DNA from: Candidatus Gastranaerophilales bacterium
GTDB lineage: Bacteria > Cyanobacteriota > Vampirovibrionia > Gastranaerophilales > Gastranaerophilaceae
DNA length: 64,000 nt
Assembly (NCBI GenBank): GCA_944323395.1
Contig: CALUSI010000005.1
Location: forward strand, 52,421-116,420
Direction: 5' to 3'
Position 1 is the stretch's first letter. The number at the start of each line of letters is the position of its first letter. This document shows positions 55,090 through 63,972 of the stretch, piece after piece. The notes under the pieces are model-generated. The model was given only the letters and a program-made list of their open reading frames with translations. It did not search any database and was not told where the DNA came from. The translations under genes were made by a program, and so were the position numbers.

Positions 55090-55551
55090 ATGACTGAAAG
55101 AACATTTATAGCAATCAAGCCGGATGGAGTAAAAAGAAATCTTATAGGCAGAATTATTACAAAATTCGAGGAAAAAGGCTATAAAATTATAGGATTAAAA
55201 CTCCTTTTGCCTACATTGGAATTAGCAGAGAAACATTATGCTGAACATAAGGGAAAACCATTTTATCCTCGTTTGATTGAATATATTACGTCAGGGCCAA
55301 TTGTTGCAATGGTTATTGAAGGCGACAATGTTATTGCCGAATCAAGAAGAATGATGGGATCAACAAAACCAGAAGAAGCTGAAGCAGGTACAATTCGTTT
55401 TGAATATGCAATCAATAAAGAATATAACATTATACATGGTTCAGACTGTGTAGAAAGTGCTGAAAGAGAAATTGCAATTTATTTCAAAGAAGAAGAACTT
55501 TGCCCAAACTGGACAACAATGTTAGAGATGATAATGAACAATGGGAAATAA
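55090..55551 (+). CDS. ndk: Nucleoside diphosphate kinase
   Basis: This 153-residue enzyme equilibrates NTP and NDP pools. It has TFIAIKPDGVKRNLIG, RPFYP-like KPFYPRL, GPIVAMVIEGDN, RRMMGSTKP and the phospho-His in NIIHGSDCVESA (His 116). The ATG at 55090 follows AAAGGGGAG; the frame opens 60 bases earlier without a ribosome site. It overlaps tgt. Confidence 0.97.
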   Translation: MTERTFIAIKPDGVKRNLIGRIITKFEEKGYKIIGLKLLLPTLELAEKHYAEHKGKPFYPRLIEYITSGPIVAMVIEGDNVIAESRRMMGSTKPEEAEAGTIRFEYAINKEYNIIHGSDCVESAEREIAIYFKEEELCPNWTTMLEMIMNNGK

Positions 55552-56653
55552 GTATTTTTCGTTTGAGCTTTTAAAAGAAGATAAAAAAACGGGTGCAAGA
55601 GCAGGTATATTTCATACACCACATGGTGATATAGAAACGCCAATTTTTATGCCTGTCGGAACTCACTCAAATGTCAAAATGCTTACAAAACATCATTTAG
55701 AAGAAACAAAAGCCCAAATAATTTTATCAAATTCATTCCATTTATTTTTAAGACCGGGGAATAAGCTTATAAAAGAATTTGGCGGTCTTCATAAATGGAT
55801 GAATTGGAATAAGCCAATCCTAACTGATTCCGGAGGATTTCAAGTATTCAGTTTAGCACATTTGAACAATATTTCAGAAGACGGAGTTAAATTCAAAGAA
55901 CCTAAAACAGGAGATGAATATTATATAAATCCTGAAATTTCTATGGAAATTCAGCAAGATTTAGGACCTGACATAGCTATGGCATTCGACCAATGCGCTC
56001 CTTATCCTTGTTCATATGAGGATGCAGTAAAAGCTATGGAAAGAACACACCGTTGGCTTGAAAGATGTTTTAATGCTCATAAAAGAGAAGATCAGGCCTT
56101 ATTCCCTATCTGTCAAGGAGCATTTTATGATGATTTGAGAAAAGAAAGTGCAAAAGTTGTTTCATCATATGATGCTGTCGGTTATGCAATTGGCGGAGTA
56201 AGCGTTGGTGAACCTAATGATTTAAAACATCATTTAGTTGAATATACCGCTCCATTATTACCGAGAAACAAACCAAGATATCTGATGGGCGTCGGAACTC
56301 CTATTGATTTACTTGAAGGAGTTAAAAGAGGCGTTGATATGTTTGATTGTGTTCTTCCAACCAGAAATGCCCGTCATGGTTCTTTCTTTACTTATGAAGG
56401 AAAGAAAAATATAAAAAATAAACAATTTGAAAAAGATCCTCTGCCACTTGATGAAAAATGTGATTGTTATGCTTGTCAAAATCATTCAAAAGCATATATA
56501 AGACATCTATACAGGATGGGAGAAACTAATGCTCAAATTCTTTTATCTATCCATAATACAAGATTTTTAATCAAATTTATACATGATATGAGAGATAGTA
56601 TATTGGAAGACAGATTTGAAGAATTCTATAACAAGCATATAAATAATGCTTAA
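55541..56653 (+). CDS. tgt: Queuine tRNA-ribosyltransferase (Tgt)
   Basis: This 370-residue TIM-barrel enzyme exchanges guanine 34 for a queuosine base in tRNA. It has TPIFMPVGTHSNVKM, LSNSFHLFLRPG, TDSGGFQVFSL with the catalytic Asp, FDCVLPTRNARHG and the zinc site CDCYAC...H near 304-330. It starts inside ndk with an 11-base overlap. No terminator is seen before 56699. Confidence 0.97.
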   Translation: MGNKYFSFELLKEDKKTGARAGIFHTPHGDIETPIFMPVGTHSNVKMLTKHHLEETKAQIILSNSFHLFLRPGNKLIKEFGGLHKWMNWNKPILTDSGGFQVFSLAHLNNISEDGVKFKEPKTGDEYYINPEISMEIQQDLGPDIAMAFDQCAPYPCSYEDAVKAMERTHRWLERCFNAHKREDQALFPICQGAFYDDLRKESAKVVSSYDAVGYAIGGVSVGEPNDLKHHLVEYTAPLLPRNKPRYLMGVGTPIDLLEGVKRGVDMFDCVLPTRNARHGSFFTYEGKKNIKNKQFEKDPLPLDEKCDCYACQNHSKAYIRHLYRMGETNAQILLSIHNTRFLIKFIHDMRDSILEDRFEEFYNKHINNA

Positions 56654-56858
56654 CTTTATCTTATGCCTAATATGCAAAATATATTAAAGAAAGTAAATTC
56701 ATAAAAAACAATAAAACAGTATTTTTCTATACAAATATGCTTTAAAAATTCCAAGTCTAAATACACTTGAAATTTCTTTGTTAATTTTTATAAAGAAAGC
56801 ATCTTTTCTCAACAAATTTATACAATCATAAACTTTACTGAAAATAAAGGAGTAAGCT

Positions 56859-57848
56859 ATGATTATAAATAGAATAAAAAATATTATAGAAACAAAACAA
56901 AAGCAAAATGTAAAAGACGAAGAAAATAATAAAATTAACAAAAAATCTAAAACAAAAGATTCTAAGAAAAAATTATTACTTACATTAAGTTGCTTAGCAG
57001 CTGCAGGCTATTTATTAATTCATAATACAAAAGCCGATAATTTACAAAAACCAAATATGCCAAGTGATAATCATATTGAAGGTAAAGACAATAAACCCGA
57101 TTCTACTGTATCAGCAACAGTTGATGAATCAGATTACACTTCAGATGAAATAGCTGATTGTGATAATGATGAACCTAAAATCGACCCCGGTTATGATGGA
57201 TTAACAAAAGTGCTTCTCGCAATAGGCGTAGATGGGAATATATATGAAATTTATGAATTATCAGATGGTAGATTAATTTATCCCGCAGACTATCATTTCC
57301 CAAGAGGAAGAAGTATAAATGAGCTTGCATTTGATAGAGAACATCACAATTATGGTATACTTGGAGTTTCAAAACCTATTAGCTCAAATTATGGAAATAA
57401 TAATTCAGTAGCTGATGATATTTACACTTTTGATGCTAAAAAAGGATATAAAGAAACTCTTTTACATGAAATTGAAAAACTTCCAACCGGTCAAAATCTT
57501 TTAAAAGAATTATATAGTCCAGAGCACGAAGAATTATATGATGCAATATTTTCAACTGAAAATATTAGTCGTTTAAATCTTGAAGCTATTTACTATAAAG
57601 AAATGTCATCTGAAGGTATTCTTCTTATAATATTAAAAAGATTATCAGAATATAAAGAAAAACATGCAGAAGATAGTACTAATTCGCAGCTCATAGCAAG
57701 CCTTCAATCTTCAATACAAGAAAGACTTCAATCTATACAAGAAGAACGTGATGTTATTGAAGAAAATGGAACTGAAACTGAAGAAGATGAAGACGAAGCA
57801 GAATATCAATATGGATATGATGATGAAACGGAATTTGAATATTATTAA
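56859..57848 (+). CDS. Membrane-anchored protein with an acidic C-terminal tail
   Basis: The 329-residue protein has a basic N-terminus (KINKKSKTKDSKKKLLLTLS), one membrane helix at about 41-55, an Asp/Glu-rich linker, a globular centre with GVDGNIYEIYELSDGRLIYP, then DYHFPRGRSINELAF, an amphipathic region, and a low-complexity Glu/Asp/Tyr-rich tail that ends EFEYY. AAAGGAG lies before the ATG. It is an exported or periplasm-facing anchor protein of unknown role. Confidence 0.7.
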   Translation: MIINRIKNIIETKQKQNVKDEENNKINKKSKTKDSKKKLLLTLSCLAAAGYLLIHNTKADNLQKPNMPSDNHIEGKDNKPDSTVSATVDESDYTSDEIADCDNDEPKIDPGYDGLTKVLLAIGVDGNIYEIYELSDGRLIYPADYHFPRGRSINELAFDREHHNYGILGVSKPISSNYGNNNSVADDIYTFDAKKGYKETLLHEIEKLPTGQNLLKELYSPEHEELYDAIFSTENISRLNLEAIYYKEMSSEGILLIILKRLSEYKEKHAEDSTNSQLIASLQSSIQERLQSIQEERDVIEENGTETEEDEDEAEYQYGYDDETEFEYY

Positions 57849-57877
57849 TTTTTAATCTGATTTTTTAAACAAAAAAT

Positions 57878-57920
57878 AAACAAAGAACGGATAAAGTTTT
57901 TATCCGTTCTTTGTTGTTTT
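57878..57920. terminator. Strong bidirectional terminator
   Basis: ACAAAGAACGGATAAA (57880-57895) pairs with TTTATCCGTTCTTTGT (57899-57914) over a 3-base loop, flanked by A- and T-runs. It separates the anchored protein from fabI. Confidence 0.9.
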
Positions 57921-57931
57921 AAACCTCTAAC

Positions 57932-58729
57932 TTATTTCCCAATAAGTTCCATTTCATCCTGAGAAGCATATACACAGTGGCAACCACAGTCAACATGGAT
58001 AACTTCACCTGTAACACCTGATGACAAGTCAGATAACAAATATAAACCTGTTTTACCAACATCTTCAAGAGTAACATTTCTCTTTAAAGGAGCTTTAAGT
58101 ACAGCCGCTTTTAGCATTTTACCAAAACCATCAATACCTGAAGCAGCTAATGTTTTAACAGCACCTGCTGAAATACAGTTAACTCTTACACCATGTTTTC
58201 CTAGATTTTCTGCTAAATATCTTGCAGATGATTCTAATGCAGCCTTTGCAACACCCATAATATTATAGTTAGCAACAACTTTTTCACCGCCTAAATATGT
58301 CAAAGCTAAGATAGAACCGCCTTCATTCATAATTGGTTTTGCATTTCTGGCTAAAGAAACAAGAGAATATGCACTAACACCCATAGCCAAATCCCAGCCG
58401 GCTTTTGATGTGTTAATAAATTCACCTGTTAAATCTTCTCTGTTAGCAAAAGCAACAGCATGAACAACAAAGTCAATTTTTCCGTATATTTTTTCAAGTT
58501 CTGCAAAAACTGCTTTTACTTCATCTTCTTTTGTAACATCACAAGACATTATAACTTTTGCATTCATTCCTTCAGCAATAGGACGTACTCTTTTTTCCAT
58601 AACTTCGCCTGCATATGTAAAAGCTATTTCTGCCCCTGCTTCAAACAATTGTTTTGCAATACCATAAGCAATTCCATGTGTGTTAGAAACGCCAAATATA
58701 ACGCCTCTTTTGCCTTCCATTAATTTCAT
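57932..58729 (-). CDS. fabI: Enoyl-[acyl-carrier-protein] reductase (NADH)
   Basis: This 265-residue SDR carries out the last reduction in fatty-acid elongation. It has GVIFGVSNTHGIAYGIAKQL, a short VHAVAFANREDL segment, and YNIMGVAKAALESSARYLA with the active Y-x6-K spacing of FabI; VNCISAGAVKTLAASGI follows. It is the FabI isoform, not FabK or FabV. Confidence 0.96.
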   Translation of the reverse strand: MKLMEGKRGVIFGVSNTHGIAYGIAKQLFEAGAEIAFTYAGEVMEKRVRPIAEGMNAKVIMSCDVTKEDEVKAVFAELEKIYGKIDFVVHAVAFANREDLTGEFINTSKAGWDLAMGVSAYSLVSLARNAKPIMNEGGSILALTYLGGEKVVANYNIMGVAKAALESSARYLAENLGKHGVRVNCISAGAVKTLAASGIDGFGKMLKAAVLKAPLKRNVTLEDVGKTGLYLLSDLSSGVTGEVIHVDCGCHCVYASQDEMELIGK

Positions 58730-58878
58730 AAAAAATCCTCTTCTTTTCTATAGTATAAATTTTACAATTAAAAGAGTTGTTTTTCAAATATAATTTCTGA
58801 TTTAATTATTTGATATAAAAAATCTTAAACAAAATTTATTTTTACAAGTTTTATGTATATAAACAAAAAGGAGACTAC

Positions 58879-59106
58879 ATGCTAATACATAAACATTCAC
58901 CGTTTTATACACCTAAACAAATAATAAAAAATATTTATATAAAACATAAAATAGATAAAAGTCCTATTCAAGAATATTTTTATAAAAGAGGTAGACATAA
59001 TCCTTTAAAATACGCAAAAACAGGTCTATCATACAGTTATAAAAAACCTTCTCTTCTTACAAGAATAAAAGACTCTATTAAAGAATTTATAACGGAATAT
59101 CTATAA
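58879..59106 (+). CDS. Small basic protein of unknown function
   Basis: This 75-residue Lys/Tyr-rich product (HSPFYTPKQIIKNIYIKHK) has a helical C-terminus (RIKDSIKEFITEYL). AAGGAG precedes the ATG by 6 bases, which supports expression. No family is recognised. Its product converges on the TerC-like gene. Confidence 0.5.
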   Translation: MLIHKHSPFYTPKQIIKNIYIKHKIDKSPIQEYFYKRGRHNPLKYAKTGLSYSYKKPSLLTRIKDSIKEFITEYL

Positions 59107-59120
59107 AAAGGATACTTTGT

Positions 59121-60182
59121 CTATTTTTCACAAATTTCTTTAACTTTTTCCTTAAGCTGCTTTTTATTATGTATTATTGAAGAAATAAATGCAGCACCAA
59201 CAATTACAAGTCCGACACTTCCTGTAACAACTTCAGGAATTTCAATTCGGGTACTTATAAACATAATTATAGCTAAGAATCCGATAGCCCAATGAGCACC
59301 ATGTTCTAAATATAAATATTGCTTTAATGTTTTCATATCAACCATAAAAATTGTTAATGAACGAACAAACATAGCACCGATTGCCAAACCAATTGAGATG
59401 ATTATAATATCCTTACTTATGGCAAATGCACCTAAAACACCATCTAAAGAAAAAGATGCATCTATTAATTCCAAATAAAGGAATCCGATAAAACCAAGTT
59501 TGGCAGTCTCACCCATAATTGCAGCTTTTCTTTCCGCAATTTGTTCTAACAAATTACTTATACTATCTACAACTAAATATAGAATAATACCTATAAAACC
59601 AGCCATTAAAACAGCATTTTTTTGTTCTTCAGGTATAAAATTTTGCAAAATTAATAAAGCTAATAATGCAAAAACTACATCAATATATTTCACACAATTT
59701 AATTTAATCAATCTCTTTTCTAAAAAGGCAATCCAGTGAACTTCTTTTTCTTCATGGAAGAAATATGCAAGAAAAATCATTAGAAGAAAAGCACCGCCGA
59801 AAGTAACTAAAGGAGCATGTACAAGATGAAGATAATGAGCGTATTTATCAACATCATAAAAAGCCAACTTTGTTACATCGATTAATGTTAAACCTGAAAA
59901 TGCAGCAACAACAATAATTGGGAATAAAAATCTCATCCCGAACACCGCAATTGCAATACCCCAGGTCAAAAATCTATGACGCCATGTATCATTCATTTTT
60001 TCAAGTTTTATCGCATTGATAACTGCATTATCAAAGGATAACGTAACTTCCAATATCGAAAGAAAAGCAACTATAAACAAGCATAAAAACCCGCTTCCGG
60101 GATGAGAATGTTCTCCCCACAAATAAGCTAATATAATACCAGCTATAGTTACTATTAAAGATCCTCTAAAATATTTCAGCAT
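59121..60182 (-). CDS. TerC/DUF475-family integral membrane protein
   Basis: The 353 residues have about nine membrane helices. FLSILEVTLSFDNAVINA near 40-57 and LELIDASFSLDGVLGAFA near 235-252 are the paired acidic TerC motifs (E..LS.DNA and D..FS.D), which bind or move metal ions such as Mn2+. RFLFPIIVV and FGGAFLLMIFLAYFFHEEKE are typical of the DUF475 branch. Three CTCACA repeats lie upstream; a Mn riboswitch was looked for and not found. Confidence 0.9.
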   Translation of the reverse strand: MLKYFRGSLIVTIAGIILAYLWGEHSHPGSGFLCLFIVAFLSILEVTLSFDNAVINAIKLEKMNDTWRHRFLTWGIAIAVFGMRFLFPIIVVAAFSGLTLIDVTKLAFYDVDKYAHYLHLVHAPLVTFGGAFLLMIFLAYFFHEEKEVHWIAFLEKRLIKLNCVKYIDVVFALLALLILQNFIPEEQKNAVLMAGFIGIILYLVVDSISNLLEQIAERKAAIMGETAKLGFIGFLYLELIDASFSLDGVLGAFAISKDIIIISIGLAIGAMFVRSLTIFMVDMKTLKQYLYLEHGAHWAIGFLAIIMFISTRIEIPEVVTGSVGLVIVGAAFISSIIHNKKQLKEKVKEICEK

Positions 60183-60244
60183 AACTTACCTCTATCTAAT
60201 CTAGTATCGCAGTAAACTGAAAATTCGCCATTTCCACTTTATTG

Positions 60245-60284
60245 CTCACATTTTCTAAATGTCACTCACAAAATTTTACTCACA
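60245..60284 (-). promoter_or_regulatory. Three direct TGTGAG repeats upstream of the TerC-like gene
   Basis: CTCACA (TGTGAG on the gene strand) occurs at 60245, 60265 and 60279, spaced 20 and 14 bases apart, about 65-100 bases before the TerC-like start. It may be a regulator binding array or chance. Confidence 0.3.
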
Positions 60285-60343
60285 TCTTCGGTTTATCAGA
60301 AAATTTTGTTCGTACAATCTACTACAAGAAAATTATATAAAAA

Positions 60344-60380
60344 AAATAGAGTAAAAAAGTCATCTCTTTACTCTATTTTC
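60344..60380 (-). terminator. Terminator of the aldolase gene
   Basis: AAATAGAGTAAA and TTTACTCTATTT form the stem; on the minus strand a U-rich run follows. Confidence 0.8.
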
Positions 60381-60401
60381 TATGATTTTTAATTAATCAA
60401 A

Positions 60402-61361
60402 CTAGTCTTTAGCGTGACCTGCAGTACCAAGAACGTTAATCATTTTATGTTTAACCATTTCTTTTACAGCAGTTCTACCCGGTCCCATATATTCACGAGG
60501 GTCAAATTTTTCAGGATGTTCTACAAAGAATTCTCTGATTGTAGAAGTCATTGCTAATCTTAAGTCAGTATCAATATTAATTTTAGCAACACCGTGTTTA
60601 GAAGCATAATTTAGCATTTCTTCAGGAACACCTTGTGCATCAGGTAAGTTACCACCAAATTTATTACATTTAGCAACAAATTCTTTTGGTACAGAAGAAG
60701 AACCATGAAGAACGATTGGATAATCACCAAATCCAGCTTCTTTTAATGCATCTTTAATTTCTTTTAGTCTGTCAAAATCTAATTTAGCTTCACCTTTGAA
60801 TTTGTATGCACCGTGAGAAGTACCAATAGCAATAGCTAAAGAGTCACAACCTGTTTGTTTTACAAATTCAACAGCTTCTTTTACATTAGTATATTTAGCA
60901 TCTTTAGCATCAACATTAACATCGTCTTCAACACCAGCTAATTTACCAAGTTCAGCTTCAACTGAAACTCCTCTTTCATGAGCATATTCAACAACTTTTT
61001 TAGTTAAAGCAACGTTTTCTTCGAATGGGAATCTTGAACCATCAATCATAACTGAAGAGAAACCGCCATCAATACAAGCTTTACAAATTTCAAAATCAGC
61101 GCCATGGTCTAAGTGAAGAGCAATAGGTACTGTTGTTGTAGCTAAAGCAGCTTCAACCAATTTAATTAAATATGTTTGATTAGCATATTTTCTTGCACCA
61201 GCAGAAACTTGAAGAATAATAGGAGATTGAGTTTCTTCAGCAGCTTCCGCAATACCTTGTAAAATTTCCATGTTATTTACGTTGTAAGCACCAATAGCAT
61301 ATCCGCCGGCCAATGCTTTTTTGAACATTTCATTTGTTCCAACTAATTTTCTTTCTGCCAT
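60402..61361 (-). CDS. fba: Fructose-bisphosphate aldolase, class II
   Basis: The 319-residue zinc aldolase of glycolysis and gluconeogenesis starts at the ATG 6 bases after GAGGAGG (the frame opens earlier, to 61439). It has LHLDHGADFEICKACIDGGF with metal His and catalytic Asp, VSVEAELGKLAGVED, IGTSHGAYKF, VLHGSSSVP and INIDTDLRLAMT. It works with pgi, encoded nearby on the other strand. Confidence 0.96.
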   Translation of the reverse strand: MAERKLVGTNEMFKKALAGGYAIGAYNVNNMEILQGIAEAAEETQSPIILQVSAGARKYANQTYLIKLVEAALATTTVPIALHLDHGADFEICKACIDGGFSSVMIDGSRFPFEENVALTKKVVEYAHERGVSVEAELGKLAGVEDDVNVDAKDAKYTNVKEAVEFVKQTGCDSLAIAIGTSHGAYKFKGEAKLDFDRLKEIKDALKEAGFGDYPIVLHGSSSVPKEFVAKCNKFGGNLPDAQGVPEEMLNYASKHGVAKINIDTDLRLAMTSTIREFFVEHPEKFDPREYMGPGRTAVKEMVKHKMINVLGTAGHAKD

Positions 61362-61591
61362 TACTAGCCTCCTCTTGTTTACATAACGATTATAATCTAA
61401 CTCAAACAAAAAATGTTTACAAGCAAAATGAATTTGCATTTTATAAGCAAAAAAGAAATAACTAAAAAAAGGATATTTAAAATTATAGAGTTTCTATTTT
61501 TTGAATATCGGGCATTCTATTAAATATGTACAATTGAAACTTCGAAAAAAAAATGTTACAATCGGAAACATAAAAGCGAATGGAGGACGAA

Positions 61592-61903
61592 ATGTCAAAA
61601 GAAGACAGCTCAATCAGTTTTGGAGTCGGATTACTTCTAGGTGTTGTAGGTGGTGTAATAGCTGCTGTTTTATATGCGCCAAAATCAGGCGAAGAAACAC
61701 GAAAAGATGTTGAAAATGTTATTACGGACATTGCTCAAAAATATACTCCCGAAATCAAAGAAGCAAAGAAACAGGCACTAACTTCTATTGATGTAATGAG
61801 ATATCGTTTAGAGCAACAGTATAACAAAATCAACGAAACAATTAAAGCAAAACAAATTGCAAAAGCGAAAGAAAAAGAATCAGTTGATTATGAAGTTAAC
61901 TAG
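61592..61903 (+). CDS. YtxH-domain protein (first)
   Basis: From the ATG after GGAGGA (frame opens 12 bases earlier) the 103 residues have a Gly-rich N-terminal membrane helix (FGVGLLLGVVGGVIAAVLYA) followed by PKSGEETRKDV, the YtxH signature, then a helical region with KQIAKAKEKES at the end. It is the first of a YtxH-DUF948-YtxH trio; these are membrane-linked, often stress-associated proteins. Confidence 0.85.
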   Translation: MSKEDSSISFGVGLLLGVVGGVIAAVLYAPKSGEETRKDVENVITDIAQKYTPEIKEAKKQALTSIDVMRYRLEQQYNKINETIKAKQIAKAKEKESVDYEVN

Positions 61904-61912
61904 GAGATAATA

Positions 61913-62284
61913 ATGACACCTGTATTAGAATGTGTTTTAGCAATTTTTATAGTTGTTTTAATTGTAGTATCTGTCATATTAACCGTATTCTTAGTGAAAT
62001 TCATACAAGAGGCGACTCTAACACTTACAAGTCTAAAAAATCTGACAGATATGACAAATAAAGAACTTGAACCCGCCCTAAAATCAGTTAATAATATTTT
62101 ATCTACAGTAAATAATGTTTCTACAGCTACCAATAAGCAATTTGAATTAATAAAAAAGATTTTAACAACATTATTAGGTGCATCTTGCGTAGCATTTGGA
62201 AACGCAAAAAACGGCGGATTTTTCAGCGGATTAAAAAGTGGTTTTAACTTATTTAGAAAAAAAGGAGACAAAAAATGTCAATAG
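61913..62284 (+). CDS. DUF948-like membrane protein
   Basis: The 123-residue protein has a long N-terminal membrane helix (VLAIFIVVLIVVSVILTVFL), then a repeated coiled region (TLTSLKNLTDMTNKELEPAL...SVNNILSTVNNVST), and a C-terminal GFFSGLKSGFNLFRKK. That is the DUF948 layout. It ends overlapping the next YtxH gene by 10 bases, so they are translationally coupled. Confidence 0.8.
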   Translation: MTPVLECVLAIFIVVLIVVSVILTVFLVKFIQEATLTLTSLKNLTDMTNKELEPALKSVNNILSTVNNVSTATNKQFELIKKILTTLLGASCVAFGNAKNGGFFSGLKSGFNLFRKKGDKKCQ

Positions 62285-62541
62285 GTAGATTTATAGCCGG
62301 TTTTGCAATAGGCAGTATAGTAGGCGGTTTAATCGGTGTTCTTCTTGCACCACAATCAGGGGAAGAAACTCGTGAACAATTAGCAGATAAATCAAAAGAT
62401 ATTTGCGATAAAGCCCATACCGCAGTTTCAGAAATTCAAACAAAAGCTGACGGCATTGTAAGTGAAATGCAAGCTAAAGGTGATGAATTAATTGCAAAAC
62501 TTCAAGATGTAATTAATAAACAAAAAAAAGTTGAAGAATAG
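62275..62541 (+). CDS. YtxH-domain protein (second)
   Basis: These 88 residues include an N-terminal Gly-rich helix (FIAGFAIGSIVGGLIGVLLAP) followed by QSGEETREQLA, then helical repeats with ADGIVSEMQAKGDELIAKLQ. It is a paralogue of the first YtxH protein. AAAGGAG is visible in the upstream gene. A terminator closes the trio. Confidence 0.85.
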   Translation: MSIGRFIAGFAIGSIVGGLIGVLLAPQSGEETREQLADKSKDICDKAHTAVSEIQTKADGIVSEMQAKGDELIAKLQDVINKQKKVEE

Positions 62542-62562
62542 AATAACTAAAAATTTACAATC

Positions 62563-62593
62563 AAAAAGACTCAATTTTATTTGAGTCTTTTTT
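62563..62593 (+). terminator. Terminator after the YtxH trio
   Basis: AAAAAGACTCAA (62563-62574) pairs with TTGAGTCTTTTT (62581-62592) and ends in a T-run. Confidence 0.85.
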
Positions 62594-62669
62594 GTTAATA
62601 AAATTATTTGAAATTATTTTTACTTCATTAGATAATAACTTTGTATTAATAATTGAAAAGGATATTAAG

Positions 62670-63905
62670 ATGACAGAAACAATGGTATCAGATGTTACGT
62701 TAAAACTTGATATGTCAAATCTTTCAAAATACAGCAAAAATGCACAGCAAGCTGTAGAAACAATCAAAGAAAGAGCAGGCAAACCGGGTCAATTTCTAAA
62801 TTGGATTAGAGTATTGCCTGAAAATCAATTAAAAACAATTGATAACTTATATGACATGGCAGAAAAAGCAAAAGACAATAAATATACAGACCTTGCTATT
62901 CTTGGGATAGGCGGTTCAAGACATACTACAGAATCATTAATCAGAATGATCGGCAAAGAAGCAAATGTACATTTCTTCTCTTCTGTAGATTCAGAAAGTT
63001 TCAGAAGATTTATTAATACTTTAGACTTAGCAAAAACACAATTCTTAGTAGTATCAAAATCAGGTGGTACTATTGAAACCACTGTTGCTTATGAAAATGC
63101 AAAAAAAGTTATGCAAGAATATTTGGAAAGAGAAGATGTTTCTGACAGATTTATTGCAATGACTGATGTTTCTGCTGAAAAAAGTAATCTTAGAAGGATG
63201 GTAAACGCAGGCGATATCAAACTTTCAGGTTTAGTTCATGATGATGTTGGTGGAAGATTTTCTATCTTTGATGATGCGACAATATTTACATTAGCATATG
63301 TAGGTGTTGCAAAAGAAGACGTTATAGCAATGCTTCAAGCTTCATTAAAAGCACAAGAAGAATTTTTGAATCCAGACATAAATAAAAATATGGCACTTCA
63401 ACAAGCAGCGTTCAATGTTCAATCAAGACTTGACGGAAAACAAAAACACTTCATTGAATACTTCGGAGATGCATTCCAAGGTACAACTTTATGGGAAAAA
63501 CAATTAAAAAATGAATCTTTAAAAGCAAGAATTTCAACTGATACGAATGTAGGACCTGGATATTTACACTATAATGCAGAGGCTGATTTAGATAGTGCTA
63601 ATAAAGATTCCTTCTTCACTTTTGTATATGTAACTCCACAAGAAAAAGTAACACAAGCAGTTCTGACCGGAGTAATTGCTGCATATTCAAATATGCACCC
63701 TGTTTCTGTTGTTGAACTTAAGGATTTATCACTTACTACTTTAGCTAAATTTATTGAATTTAAGCACTTTGAAACATTATATACAGGTAATATTCTAAGA
63801 CAAATAGATGGTGACATAACTGAAATGGATGTGGCATTACCGGAAGTACTTCAACCAAACGTAGAAATATACAAAAAAGAAGTAAGAAAAGCAATGGCAC
63901 AATAA
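62670..63905 (+). CDS. pgi: Glucose-6-phosphate isomerase
   Basis: This 411-residue enzyme starts at the ATG about 9 bases after AAAAGG; the frame opens 78 bases earlier. It has GIGGSRHTTESLIRM, VVSKSGGTIETTVAYE, GGRFSIFDDATIFTLAY and the active-site YFGDAFQGTTLWEKQLKN and VGPGYLHYNAEADLDSA stretches. It is shorter than the enterobacterial enzyme, as in many anaerobes. It interconverts glucose-6-P and fructose-6-P. Confidence 0.95.
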   Translation: MTETMVSDVTLKLDMSNLSKYSKNAQQAVETIKERAGKPGQFLNWIRVLPENQLKTIDNLYDMAEKAKDNKYTDLAILGIGGSRHTTESLIRMIGKEANVHFFSSVDSESFRRFINTLDLAKTQFLVVSKSGGTIETTVAYENAKKVMQEYLEREDVSDRFIAMTDVSAEKSNLRRMVNAGDIKLSGLVHDDVGGRFSIFDDATIFTLAYVGVAKEDVIAMLQASLKAQEEFLNPDINKNMALQQAAFNVQSRLDGKQKHFIEYFGDAFQGTTLWEKQLKNESLKARISTDTNVGPGYLHYNAEADLDSANKDSFFTFVYVTPQEKVTQAVLTGVIAAYSNMHPVSVVELKDLSLTTLAKFIEFKHFETLYTGNILRQIDGDITEMDVALPEVLQPNVEIYKKEVRKAMAQ

Positions 63906-63922
63906 TAATCAATTGAAAAAGC

Positions 63923-63955
63923 AAAAAAGAGGAAACGATTTGTTTCCTCTTTTTT
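63923..63955 (+). terminator. pgi terminator
   Basis: AAAAAAGAGGAAAC (63923-63936) pairs with GTTTCCTCTTTTTT (63942-63955). Confidence 0.85.
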
Positions 63956-63972
63956 ATATATTATTAAGTTTA

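Noticed and set aside
60183..60401. Manganese (yybP-ykoY) riboswitch before the TerC-like gene
   Set aside because: The conserved GGGGAGTAG-type core and paired loops are not present; only direct TGTGAG repeats are seen.
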